Shown: positions 40,923-49,682 of the stretch, in pieces
Numbering within the stretch: position 1 is the first letter of the stretch
How the letters are laid out: each line of letters opens with the position of its first letter
NCBI RefSeq assembly: GCF_036013955.1
Contig: NZ_CP107903.1
Location: 5,456,001-5,520,000 of the forward strand
From: Streptomyces sp. NBC_00459
Lineage (GTDB): Bacteria > Actinomycetota > Actinomycetes > Streptomycetales > Streptomycetaceae
Reading direction: 5' to 3'
Length of the DNA: 64,000 nt
The notes under the pieces: generated by a model
The model's input: only the letters and a program-made list of their open reading frames with translations
Database searches by the model: none
Told to the model about the DNA's origin: nothing
Made by a program: the position numbers and the translations under genes

Positions 40923-42527
40923 GTGACTGTCCTGATCTCTAACCTCGACAGCGCAGCCCCTGACCACACCGCCCACCGCGAGTCCATGCTCGGCAGACTC
41001 GCCGCCCTCGACGCCGAACACGCCAAGGCGCTCGCGGGCGGCGGCGAGAAGTACACCGCCCGGCACCGCGCCCGCGCCAAACTCCTCGCCCGTGAGCGCA
41101 TCGAGCTGCTCCTCGACCCCGACACGCCCTTCCTGGAGCTGTCGCCGCTCGCGGCCTGGGGGAGCGAGTACGCGGTCGGGGCCTCCCTCGTCACCGGGAT
41201 CGGCGTCGTCGAGGGTGTGGAATGCCTGATCACGGCCAACGATCCGACCGTGCGCGGCGGTGCCAGCAACCCCTGGAGCCTGAAGAAGGCCCTGCGCGCC
41301 AACGACATCGCGCTCGCCAACCGGCTGCCCTTCATCAGCCTCGTCGAGTCCGGCGGCGCGGATCTCCCGTCCCAGAAGGAGATCTTCATCCCCGGGGGAG
41401 CCGTCTTCCGCGACCTCACCCGCCTGTCCGCCGCCGGGATTCCCACGGTGGCGGTGGTGTTCGGGAACTCGACGGCCGGTGGGGCGTACATCCCCGGCAT
41501 GTCCGATCACGTGATCATGGTCAAGGAACGCGCCAAGGTGTTCCTCGGCGGGCCGCCCCTCGTGAAGATGGCCACCGGGGAGGAGAGCGACGACGAGTCG
41601 CTGGGCGGCGCCGAGATGCACGCGCGCGTGTCGGGCCTCGCCGACCACTTCGCCCTCGACGAGCACGACGCCCTCCGTCAGGCCCGCCGGGTCGTGGCCA
41701 GGCTCAACCACCGCAAGGCGTACGCCGATCCGAGCCCGGCCGACGTCCAGCCGCCCAAGTACGACGCGGAGGAGCTGCTGGGGATCGTCCCGGGCGATCT
41801 GAAGGTGCCCTTCGACCCCCGCGAGGTCGTCGCCCGTATCGTCGACGCCTCCGACTTCGACGAGTTCAAGCCCCTCTACGGGACCAGCCTCGTGACCGGC
41901 TGGGCCACGCTGCACGGCTATCCGGTCGGCATCCTCGCCAACGCGCAGGGGGTTCTCTTCAGCGCCGAGTCACAGAAGGCCGCCCAGTTCATCCAGCTCG
42001 CCAACCAGCGCGACATCCCGCTCCTCTTCCTCCACAACACCACCGGCTACATGGTCGGCAGGGAGTACGAGCAGGGCGGCATCATCAAGCACGGCGCGAT
42101 GATGATCAACGCGGTCTCCAACTCCCGCGTCCCCCACCTCTCCGTCCTCATGGGGGCCTCCTACGGCGCCGGGCACTACGGCATGTGCGGGCGCGCCTAC
42201 GACCCCCGTTTCCTCTTCGCCTGGCCCAGCGCCAAGTCGGCCGTCATGGGCCCGCAGCAGCTCGCCGGCGTGCTGTCGATCGTCGCCCGCCAGTCGGCCG
42301 CCGCCAGGGGACTGCCGTACGACGAGGAGGGCGACGCCGCGCTACGGGCCATGGTGGAGCAGCAGATCGAGGCCGAGTCCCTGCCCATGTTCCTCTCCGG
42401 GCGGCTGTACGACGACGGCGTCATCGACCCGCGCGACACCCGCACCGTCCTCGGCCTGTGCCTCTCCGCGATCCACACCGCCCCCTACGAGGGCGCCCGC
42501 GGCGGCTTCGGCGTCTTCCGGATGTAA
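40923..42527 (+). CDS. Acyl-CoA carboxylase, carboxyltransferase (beta) subunit
   Basis: The protein has 534 residues, the length of methylcrotonyl/geranyl-CoA-type carboxyltransferases. It has the paired crotonase-like domains: LITANDPTVRGGASNPWSLKK and FGNSTAGGAYIPGMSDH in the first half; GYPVGILANAQGVLFSAESQKAAQF and MGASYGAGHYGMCGRAYDPRF in the second. GGAGG precedes the GTG. Together with the next gene (biotin carboxylase) it should carboxylate an acyl-CoA with biotin. The substrate is unproven; the length and the DUF1446 neighbour favour a branched-chain or isoprenoid acyl-CoA. The upstream IS may have changed its coupling to DUF1446. Confidence 0.92.
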   Translation: MTVLISNLDSAAPDHTAHRESMLGRLAALDAEHAKALAGGGEKYTARHRARAKLLARERIELLLDPDTPFLELSPLAAWGSEYAVGASLVTGIGVVEGVECLITANDPTVRGGASNPWSLKKALRANDIALANRLPFISLVESGGADLPSQKEIFIPGGAVFRDLTRLSAAGIPTVAVVFGNSTAGGAYIPGMSDHVIMVKERAKVFLGGPPLVKMATGEESDDESLGGAEMHARVSGLADHFALDEHDALRQARRVVARLNHRKAYADPSPADVQPPKYDAEELLGIVPGDLKVPFDPREVVARIVDASDFDEFKPLYGTSLVTGWATLHGYPVGILANAQGVLFSAESQKAAQFIQLANQRDIPLLFLHNTTGYMVGREYEQGGIIKHGAMMINAVSNSRVPHLSVLMGASYGAGHYGMCGRAYDPRFLFAWPSAKSAVMGPQQLAGVLSIVARQSAAARGLPYDEEGDAALRAMVEQQIEAESLPMFLSGRLYDDGVIDPRDTRTVLGLCLSAIHTAPYEGARGGFGVFRM

Positions 42528-42537
42528 GGAATCAACG

Positions 42538-44409
42538 ATGCCTGGGGAACCAACTGTGATCAGCTCCGTACTCGTCGCCAACCGCGGGGAGATCGCCTGC
42601 CGGATCTTCCGCACCTGCCGTGAGCTGGGCATCCGGACGGTCGCCGTGCACTCGGACGCCGACGAGAACGCCCTCCACGCGCGGGTGGCCGACGCGGCGG
42701 TACGGCTGCCGGGGACGGCCTCCGCGGACACGTATCTGCGCGGCGACGCAATCGTGAAGGCGGCGCTGGCGGCGGGCGCGGACGCCGTGCACCCCGGATA
42801 CGGCTTCCTCTCCGAGAACGCCGGCTTCGCGCGTGCCGTAATCGACGCGGGGCTCGTGTGGATCGGGCCGCCACCGGCCGCGATCGAGGCCATGGCGTCC
42901 AAGACGCGCGCGAAGCAGCTGATGGGGCTCAAGCCACTGACGGACGTCACCGAGACCGACCTGCCGGTACTGGTCAAGGCGGCGGCGGGCGGTGGCGGGC
43001 GCGGTATGCGCGTCGTACGCGAACTCGCCGATCTGGAAGGTGAGCTGGAGGCGGCCCGCGCGGAGGCCTACAGCGCCTTCGGCGACGGCGAGGTCTTCGT
43101 CGAGCCGTACGTCGAGGGCGGCCGGCACGTCGAGGTGCAGATCCTTGCCGACACCCACGGCACGGTGTGGACGCTCGGCACCCGCGACTGCTCCCTCCAG
43201 CGCCGCCACCAGAAGGTGATCGAGGAGTCCCCGGCACCGGGTCTCTCCGAGCACCTTGCGGAGGAAATAAGGGAGTTGGCTGTACGAGCCGCCCGCGCGG
43301 TCGCCTACGAAGGCGCCGGAACGGTCGAGTTCCTGATCTCTCCCGACGGCAAGGCGCACTTCCTGGAGATGAACACCCGCCTCCAGGTCGAACACCCCGT
43401 AACGGAGGCCGTGTTCGGCAGCGACCTGGTGGCCCTGCAACTCCGGGTCGCCGAAGGTCAACCCCTTGAAAGCAACCCCCCACGCGCGCGTGGCCACGCG
43501 ATGGAGGCCCGTCTGTACGCCGAGAACCCGGCGGCGGCCTGGACCCCGCAGACCGGCACCCTGCACCGTCTGGCGGTCCCGCAGTCGTCCGACGTCCGCC
43601 TGGACACGGGGTACGCCGACGGCGACGCGATCCCCGTCCACTACGACCCGATGCTCGCCAAGGTCGTCGTACACGCCCCCACGCGCGCGGAGGCGATCCG
43701 CAGACTGGCCGGCGCCCTGGAACGGGCGACGATCCACGGCCCGATCACCAACCGCGACCTCCTCGTCCGCTCCCTGCGCCACGAGGAGTTCACGACGGCC
43801 CGTATGACCACGGGCTTCTACGACCGCCACCTCGCCGAACTCACCGAGCCTGCCCCCGACCCGCACGCCCCCCTGGCCGCGGCCCTGGCCGACGCCCACG
43901 GCCGCTCCCGATTCGGCGGCTGGCGCAACCTCCCCGCCCGAGCGCAGGTCAAGCGCTACGCGACGGCCGACGGCGAGGAACACGAGGCGGCCTACCGCCA
44001 CACTCGCGAGGGCCTGACGGCGGAGGCGGACGGGGTACGGGTCGTCCACGCCGACGCGAGTCTCGTCGTACTCGAAGTGGCGGGCGTACGAAGGAAGTTC
44101 GAGGTGACGAGATACGGCGACGAGATCCACGTCAACAACACGACCCTCACCGCCCTGCCCCGCTTCCCGGACCCGACGGCACAGCACGCCCCGGGTTCCC
44201 TGCTGGCGCCCATGCCGGGGACGGTGGTCCGGGTGGCGGACGGCTTGGCGCCAGGAGCCCCCGTACAGGCCGGACAGCCCCTGCTGTGGCTGGAGGCGAT
44301 GAAGATGGAACACAAGATCGCCGCTCCCGCGACAGGCACGCTCACGGCACTGCACGCCGTCACGGGCCAGCAGGTAGAGGTAGGCACTCTGCTGGCGGTG
44401 GTGATTTGA
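42538..44409 (+). CDS. Acyl-CoA carboxylase biotin carboxylase/BCCP (alpha) subunit
   Basis: The protein has 623 residues. Biotin carboxylase fills about 1-440 (VLVANRGEIACRIFRTC; KAAAGGGGRGMRVV; MNTRLQVEHPVTE). A biotin carrier domain with LEAMKMEH ends the protein. The link between AKQLM and LPVLVKAAAGG is only about 12 residues and lacks the AGVP strand commonly seen there, suggesting a small deletion or divergent lid hinge. The start is ATG 42538 with AAGGA upstream; GTG 42556 is possible. It works with the preceding carboxyltransferase, 10 bp away. Confidence 0.92.
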   Translation: MPGEPTVISSVLVANRGEIACRIFRTCRELGIRTVAVHSDADENALHARVADAAVRLPGTASADTYLRGDAIVKAALAAGADAVHPGYGFLSENAGFARAVIDAGLVWIGPPPAAIEAMASKTRAKQLMGLKPLTDVTETDLPVLVKAAAGGGGRGMRVVRELADLEGELEAARAEAYSAFGDGEVFVEPYVEGGRHVEVQILADTHGTVWTLGTRDCSLQRRHQKVIEESPAPGLSEHLAEEIRELAVRAARAVAYEGAGTVEFLISPDGKAHFLEMNTRLQVEHPVTEAVFGSDLVALQLRVAEGQPLESNPPRARGHAMEARLYAENPAAAWTPQTGTLHRLAVPQSSDVRLDTGYADGDAIPVHYDPMLAKVVVHAPTRAEAIRRLAGALERATIHGPITNRDLLVRSLRHEEFTTARMTTGFYDRHLAELTEPAPDPHAPLAAALADAHGRSRFGGWRNLPARAQVKRYATADGEEHEAAYRHTREGLTAEADGVRVVHADASLVVLEVAGVRRKFEVTRYGDEIHVNNTTLTALPRFPDPTAQHAPGSLLAPMPGTVVRVADGLAPGAPVQAGQPLLWLEAMKMEHKIAAPATGTLTALHAVTGQQVEVGTLLAVVI

Positions 44410-44435
44410 CGGGCGCAGGCGGAGACGCGCCCGAT

Positions 44436-44460
44436 AGGAGCGCGGGGAACTGCGCGACCG
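44436..44460. repeat. Streptomyces interspersed repeat, copy 1
   Basis: The core GCGCGGGGAACTGCGCGA is shared with a second copy at 56854-56880. I recall this motif as widespread between Streptomyces genes. Here it lies in the 110-bp gap between the carboxylase and dehydrogenase genes. Confidence 0.65.
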
Positions 44461-44519
44461 GCCCCAACGGGCCCGCACCCATCACACAGCCCGAAGCCCC
44501 TCCCCCTCAGGAGCCCTGA

Positions 44520-45686
44520 ATGTCCTCTGCTATCGAATCCGAAGAGCACAAAGCACTCCGCACCGCAGTCGCCGCCCTCGGCAACCGCTACGGCCGCGAA
44601 TACCTGGCCACAGTCACCCGGGAAAACCGCCACCCCACCGAACTCTGGGCGGACGCGGCCAAACTCGGCTACCTCGGCGCCAACCTCCCCGAGTCGTACG
44701 GCGGCGGAGGCGGCGGCATAGCCGAACTCTCCATTGTCCTCGAAGAGTTGGGTGCCGCAGGCTGCCCCCTCCTCATGCTGATCGTCTCCCCGGCGATCTG
44801 CGGCACCGTCATCGCCCGCTTCGGCACGGACACCCAGCAACAGGAATGGCTCCCCGGAATCGCCGACGGCACCCGCACCATGGCCTTCGGCATCACCGAA
44901 CCCGACGCCGGCTCCAACAGCCACCGCATCACCACCACCGCCCGCCGCGACCCGGACACCGGCGACTGGCTCCTGACCGGCCGCAAGGTGTTCATCTCGG
45001 GCGTGGACATCGCGGACGCGGTCCTGATAGTCGGCCGTACCGAGGACTCCCGTACGGGACGGCTGAAGCCCTGCCTGTTCATCGTCCCGCGCGACGCCGA
45101 AGGCTTCACACGACGCCGGATCGACATGGATCTGGAGTCCCCGGAGAAGCAGTTCGAGCTGACCCTCGACGACGTACGGCTGCCCGCCGACGCGCTCGTC
45201 GGCGACGAGGACGCAGGACTGCTCCAGCTCTTCGCCGGGCTCAACCCGGAACGCATCATGACGGCCGCGTTCGCCATCGGCATCGGGCGGTACGCGCTCG
45301 ACGTCGCCGTCCGGTACGCCAAGGAGCGCACCGTCTGGAAGGAGCCCATCGGCGCCCACCAGGCCGTCGCGCACCCGCTCGCCCAGGCGCACATCGACCT
45401 CGAACTCGCCCGTCTCATGATGCAGAGGGCCGCCGCGCTGTACGACGCCGGTGACGACGTCGGCGCGGGCGAGGCGGCCAACATGGCCAAGTACGCGGCC
45501 GGGGAGGCCTGTGTGAAGGCCGTCGACCAGGCCGTGCACACCCTCGGCGGCAACGGCCTCACCCGGGAGTTCGGGCTCGCCTCGTTGATAACGGTCGCCC
45601 GCGTGGCTCGTATTGCTCCGGTGAGCCGCGAGATGATTCTCAACTACGTCTCCCACCAGACCCTGGGCCTGCCCAAGTCGTACTGA
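44520..45686 (+). CDS. Acyl-CoA dehydrogenase
   Basis: The protein has 388 residues. MAFGITEPDAGSNSHRITTTA is the FAD-contact motif, NPERIMTAAFAIGIGRYALD the mid-domain helix, and AVHTLGGNGLTREFGL the C-terminal signature. A base Glu is expected in the helix region around NPERIM but was not assigned with certainty. Family enzymes introduce the 2,3 double bond in acyl-CoAs, passing electrons to ETF. In this operon it probably acts after CoA activation and before carboxylation and hydration. Confidence 0.92.
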   Translation: MSSAIESEEHKALRTAVAALGNRYGREYLATVTRENRHPTELWADAAKLGYLGANLPESYGGGGGGIAELSIVLEELGAAGCPLLMLIVSPAICGTVIARFGTDTQQQEWLPGIADGTRTMAFGITEPDAGSNSHRITTTARRDPDTGDWLLTGRKVFISGVDIADAVLIVGRTEDSRTGRLKPCLFIVPRDAEGFTRRRIDMDLESPEKQFELTLDDVRLPADALVGDEDAGLLQLFAGLNPERIMTAAFAIGIGRYALDVAVRYAKERTVWKEPIGAHQAVAHPLAQAHIDLELARLMMQRAAALYDAGDDVGAGEAANMAKYAAGEACVKAVDQAVHTLGGNGLTREFGLASLITVARVARIAPVSREMILNYVSHQTLGLPKSY

Positions 45687-45725
45687 CCCGGCACGACCCG
45701 GCACGGTTTCGCGCGAGGAGGAACC

Positions 45726-47294
45726 ATGTTCCGCAGCGAGTACGCAGACGTCGAACCCGTCGATCTCCCCATCCACGAGGCGGTGTTGGGCCGGGCCGCC
45801 GAGTTCGGCGACGCGCCCGCCCTCGTCGACGGCGTCGACGGCACCACCCTCACGTACGACCAACTGGACCGTTTCCACCGGCGGATAGCCGCCGGGCTCG
45901 CCGAGGCGGGCGTCCGCAAGGGCGATGTCCTCGCCCTGCACAGCCCGAACACGATCGCCTTCCCGACCGCCTTCTACGCCGCCACGCGCGCGGGTGCCAT
46001 CGTGACGACCGTGCATCCGCTGGCCACCGCCGAGGAGTTCGCCAAGCAGCTGCGCGACTCGGGCGCCGACTGGATCGTCACCGTCTCCCCGCTCCTGGAG
46101 GCGGCCCGGGAGGCGGCCGAACGGGCGGGCGGCGTACGGGAGATCTTCGTCTGCGACAGCGCGCCCGGGCACCGCTCGCTCATCGACATGCTCGCCTCGA
46201 CCGCGCCCGAACCGGAGATCGACATCGACCCGGGACAGGACGTGGCGGCCCTCCCGTACTCCTCCGGGACGACCGGTGTCCCCAAGGGGGTGATGCTCAC
46301 GCACCGGTCCATCGCCACGAACCTCGAACAGCTCGCGCGGTGCGTCTCGGTGGCCCCGGGCGACCGCATCCTGGCCGTGCTGCCGTTCTTTCACATATAC
46401 GGCCTGACCGCCCTCATGAACATGCCCCTGAAGCAGGGTGCCGCCGTTGTCGTCCTGCCGCGCTTCGACCTCGACACGTTCCTCGCCGCCATCGAGAAGC
46501 ACCGCATCACCGGCCTGTTCGTGGCCCCGCCGATCGTCCTCGCCCTCGCCAAGCACCCGGCGGTCGCGAACCACGACCTGTCGTCCCTGGAATACATCAT
46601 CAGCTCCGCCGCTCCCCTGGACGCGGCACTCGCCGCCGCCTGCTCGAAGCGGCTCGGCCTGCCGCCGGTCGGACAGGCGTACGGCATGACGGAACTGTCC
46701 CCGGGCACCCACATCGTCCCCCTGGACGACATGCGCGACGCCCCGCCCGCCACGGTCGGCAAGCTCCTCCCGAACACCGAGATGCGGATCCTCTCCCTCG
46801 ACGACCCCGACCGGGACGCCGACGCCGACGAGGCCGGCGAGATCGTCATCCGCGGCCCCCAGGTGATGAAGGGCTACCTGCGGAACCCCGAGGCGACGGC
46901 GGCGATGATCGACGCCGACGGCTGGCTGCACACCGGGGACGTCGGCCGTGTCGACGCCGACGGCTGGCTGTTCGTCGTGGACCGCGTGAAGGAACTCATC
47001 AAGTACAAGGGCTTCCAGGTGGCCCCCGCCGAACTCGAAGCGCTGCTCCTCACGCACCCCGGGATCGCCGACGCGGCGGTCATCGGCGTCTACAACGAGG
47101 ACAACAACGAGGTCCCGCACGCCTACGTGGTCCGCCAGCCGTCCGCCGCCGACCTCTCCGAAGGAGAGGTCATGATGTACGTCGCCGAGCGCGTCGCCCC
47201 GTACAAGCGCGTCCGGCACGTCACCTTCATCGACGGTGTACCGAGGGCCGCCTCGGGCAAGATCCTGCGCCGCCGACTGAGGGAGAAGTCTTGA
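45726..47294 (+). CDS. AMP-forming acyl-CoA ligase, cinnamate/4-coumarate:CoA ligase-like
   Basis: The protein has 522 residues. The AMP-binding motif is PYSSGTTGVPKGV, GQAYGMTELSPGTH is the A5 motif, WLHTGDVGRVDADGWLFVVDRVKELIKYKG covers A7-A8, and ASGKILRRRL supplies the catalytic Lys. The overall form matches the 4-coumarate-CoA ligase family. From memory, S. coelicolor has a characterised cinnamate:CoA ligase in the same genomic setting. That suggests aromatic acid activation, but branched or terpenoid acids are also possible. It is coupled to the enoyl-CoA hydratase by TTGA overlap. Confidence 0.9.
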   Translation: MFRSEYADVEPVDLPIHEAVLGRAAEFGDAPALVDGVDGTTLTYDQLDRFHRRIAAGLAEAGVRKGDVLALHSPNTIAFPTAFYAATRAGAIVTTVHPLATAEEFAKQLRDSGADWIVTVSPLLEAAREAAERAGGVREIFVCDSAPGHRSLIDMLASTAPEPEIDIDPGQDVAALPYSSGTTGVPKGVMLTHRSIATNLEQLARCVSVAPGDRILAVLPFFHIYGLTALMNMPLKQGAAVVVLPRFDLDTFLAAIEKHRITGLFVAPPIVLALAKHPAVANHDLSSLEYIISSAAPLDAALAAACSKRLGLPPVGQAYGMTELSPGTHIVPLDDMRDAPPATVGKLLPNTEMRILSLDDPDRDADADEAGEIVIRGPQVMKGYLRNPEATAAMIDADGWLHTGDVGRVDADGWLFVVDRVKELIKYKGFQVAPAELEALLLTHPGIADAAVIGVYNEDNNEVPHAYVVRQPSAADLSEGEVMMYVAERVAPYKRVRHVTFIDGVPRAASGKILRRRLREKS

Positions 47295-48046
47295 CGCAGA
47301 CACCGGCACCGGCACCGGCCGTGACCGCCACGCGCGCGCGTGGCATCGCCACACTCACCCTGGACGCCCCCGCGACCCGCAACGCCCTGTCCGCGCACCT
47401 CGTGCGGGACCTGGCGGGCGCCCTCACGGACTGCGGCAAGGACCCGGCCGTACGCGCGGTCGTCCTCACCCACACCGGGAACACGTTCTGCGCGGGGGCC
47501 GACCTGAAGCAGCCGCCCGACCCGACGGCCTTCGTCGGACTGCTCCGGCAGTTGCTGGAGCTGCCTAAACCGGTGGTCGCACGGGTGACCGGCCATGTAC
47601 GGGCGGGTGGCCTCGGCCTGCTGGGCGCGTGCGACCTCGCGATCGGCGGCCCGGAGACGTCGTTCGCGTTCACGGAGGTACGGATCGGCGTGGCGCCCGC
47701 CGTCATCTCGATGCCGCTGCTGCCCCGCCTCGACCCGCGTGCCGCCGCCCGCCACTACCTCACCGGCGCCCGTTTCGACGCCGTGGAGGCCGCCCGTACC
47801 GGCCTGCTCACGGAGGCGGCCGAGGATGTCGACACGGCCCTGGAGCCGATCCTCGACGGGCTGCGCAGGGCGGCGCCCGGCGCCCTGGCGGAGACGAAAA
47901 GGCTGCTCACGGCTAAGGTGCTGGAGATCTTCGACCGGGACACCACCGAGCTGACCGCCCTGTCGGCACGGCTGTTCGCCTCCGCCGAGGCCCGCGAGGG
48001 GATGGCAGCATTCCTCGAACGACGGGACCCTGCATGGACGTTGTGA
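47291..48046 (+). CDS. Enoyl-CoA hydratase/isomerase family protein
   Basis: The protein has 251 residues from TTG 47291, which has GGGAGAAG upstream and overlaps the ligase stop. The crotonase oxyanion regions are FCAGADLKQPP and VRAGGLGLLGACDLAI; the FTEVRIGVAPAVIS loop carries the usual Glu. It likely hydrates the unsaturated acyl-CoA made by the dehydrogenase. The alternative, 3-methylglutaconyl-CoA hydratase in leucine breakdown, fits the carboxylase partners. It ends inside the TetR gene, 13 bp overlap. Confidence 0.9.
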   Translation: MTQTPAPAPAVTATRARGIATLTLDAPATRNALSAHLVRDLAGALTDCGKDPAVRAVVLTHTGNTFCAGADLKQPPDPTAFVGLLRQLLELPKPVVARVTGHVRAGGLGLLGACDLAIGGPETSFAFTEVRIGVAPAVISMPLLPRLDPRAAARHYLTGARFDAVEAARTGLLTEAAEDVDTALEPILDGLRRAAPGALAETKRLLTAKVLEIFDRDTTELTALSARLFASAEAREGMAAFLERRDPAWTL

Positions 48047-48693
48047 ACGCAGCGAACGCCGTGAACGCCGTGCCCGACAGCGCGTCCCGGGCAGAGCGCG
48101 CGCGGCGCGCGCCCAAGCAGGACCGCAGCCGGGCCACCCGCCAGCGGCTGCTGGAGGCCGCCGTGGCCTGCCTCGCCGAACACGGCTGGGCCGGCTCCAC
48201 GGTCTCCGTCGTCGCCGAACGCGCGGGCGTCTCCCGGGGCGCCGCCCAGCACCACTTCCCGACCCGCGAGGACCTGTTCACGGCCGCCGTCGAGTACGTC
48301 GCCGAGGAGCGCTCCACCGCCCTGCGCGCCCTCTTCCCCGAGGGCGCCACCGACCGCCGCGCGGTGGTCGCGGCCCTGGTCGACCTCTACACCGGCCCTC
48401 TCTTCCGCGCCGCCCTCCACCTCTGGGTGGCCGCCTCGAACGAGGAGCAACTGCGCCCGCGCGTCACCGAGCTGGAGGCCCGCGTGGGCCGTGAGACACA
48501 CCGCATCGCGGTGGATCTGCTGGGCGCCGACGAGTCCCGTCCGGGCGTACGGGAGACGGTCCAGGGTCTGCTGGACATGTCCCGGGGCCTGGGCCTGGCG
48601 AACCTGCTCACGGACGACGGCGGACGCCGGGACCGGGTGGTGGCCCAGTGGGCGACCCTGCTGGACGAGTCCCTGGACCGCCCGGCACCGTGA
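48034..48693 (+). CDS. TetR family transcriptional regulator
   Basis: The protein has 219 residues. The N-terminal helix-turn-helix is clear: RQRLLEAAVACLAEHGWAGSTVSVVAERAGVSRGAAQHHFPTREDLF. The N-terminal 30 residues include a VNAANAVNAV repeat. It ends the catabolic operon and overlaps the hydratase gene by 13 bp. An autoregulatory repressor responding to the pathway acyl-CoA is the likely role, as with other TetR genes inside acyl-CoA operons. Confidence 0.9.
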   Translation: MDVVNAANAVNAVPDSASRAERARRAPKQDRSRATRQRLLEAAVACLAEHGWAGSTVSVVAERAGVSRGAAQHHFPTREDLFTAAVEYVAEERSTALRALFPEGATDRRAVVAALVDLYTGPLFRAALHLWVAASNEEQLRPRVTELEARVGRETHRIAVDLLGADESRPGVRETVQGLLDMSRGLGLANLLTDDGGRRDRVVAQWATLLDESLDRPAP

Positions 48694-48711
48694 CCCGGCG
48701 GTGTCCGGCCG

Positions 48712-49383
48712 TCAGGGACTGAGCCGCTCCACACGCCAGGTTCCGTCCGCCTGCGCCACGTACCGCAGCCGGTCGTGCAGACGGTTCTCGCGCCCCTGCC
48801 AGAACTCCACCGTCTCCGGGGCCACCCGGTACCCGCCCCAGTTCGGCGGCACCGGCACCTGCTCGCCCTCCGGATAGCGGGCGGCCAACTCGGCGTACGC
48901 GGCTTCGAGTTCGTCCCGGGAGAGGATCACCGAGGACTGCTCGCTGGCCCAGGCGCCGAGCTGGGAGCCGTGCGGCCGGGTGCGGAAGTAGGCGGCCGTC
49001 TCGTCGCGTCCCGTACGGCGTGCGACGCCTGTGACGACGACCTGGCGGGCCAGCGGCAGCCAGGGGAACAGCAGCGAGACGTACGGATTGGCGGCCAGGT
49101 CGAGCCCCTTGCGGGAGCCGTAGTTGGTGAAGAAGACGAAGCCCTGCTCGTCGTACTGCTTCAGCAGCACGGTGCGGGAGGAGGGCCGCCCGCCGGCATC
49201 GGCAGTGGAGACGACCATGGCGTTGGGTTCGACGAGCCCGGCCTCCTCGGCGGCCTGCCGGAACCAGCGCGCGAACTGCTCCATGGGACCGTCGGCCAGC
49301 TCGCCCTCGGCGAGACCGTCGGCGCGGTACTGCTTGCGCATCGAGGCGGGGTCGAGGGGTATGGCGTGGTGGCGGTCGGTCAC
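48712..49383 (-). CDS. pdxH: Pyridoxamine/pyridoxine 5'-phosphate oxidase
   Basis: The protein has 223 residues of classic PdxH: MRKQYRADGLAEGELADGP, SSRTVLLKQYDEQGFVFFTNYGSRKG (FMN contact), SQLGAWASEQSSVI and the C-terminal FWQGRENRLHDRLRY...WRVERLSP. Established knowledge: it makes pyridoxal phosphate using FMN and oxygen. The start is GTG 49383. It is convergent with the TetR gene and divergent from the citrate synthase gene. All expected active-site residues (R-x-R-HDR) are in place. Confidence 0.95.
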   Translation of the reverse strand: MTDRHHAIPLDPASMRKQYRADGLAEGELADGPMEQFARWFRQAAEEAGLVEPNAMVVSTADAGGRPSSRTVLLKQYDEQGFVFFTNYGSRKGLDLAANPYVSLLFPWLPLARQVVVTGVARRTGRDETAAYFRTRPHGSQLGAWASEQSSVILSRDELEAAYAELAARYPEGEQVPVPPNWGGYRVAPETVEFWQGRENRLHDRLRYVAQADGTWRVERLSP

Positions 49384-49682
49384 ACAGTCATCTTGCCGTA
49401 TCGGCGACGTCACTGAGTGGCACTGAGTGCCGCAAGGGCTCCCCAAAGGTGGCACTCGGGGATATCGTGCTGTTGCCGTCCGGTTGAACGACCGATCGAA
49501 CGGGGCATCACCAGGATGACCGTTTCGGACCGCGAGCAGTATGAAATGGCCGTGGATCCGAACCGGACACACACAACCTCGCGCACCCGGGCCGCACAGT
49601 CGTAAAGCCGCACACCCGTGGCCACTGCCGTGGCCGACGCCCGTCCACAGCATCTGTCGCACACATCAAGAGGAGCCGCCTG

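Noticed and set aside
43992..47354. 1120-codon antisense frame over the acyl-CoA operon
   Set aside because: Crosses several real gene boundaries; low-complexity Gly/Arg/Asp content.
49417..49605. 62-codon frame upstream of citrate synthase
   Set aside because: No ribosome site and no protein-like core; it lies in the pdxH/citrate synthase promoter region.
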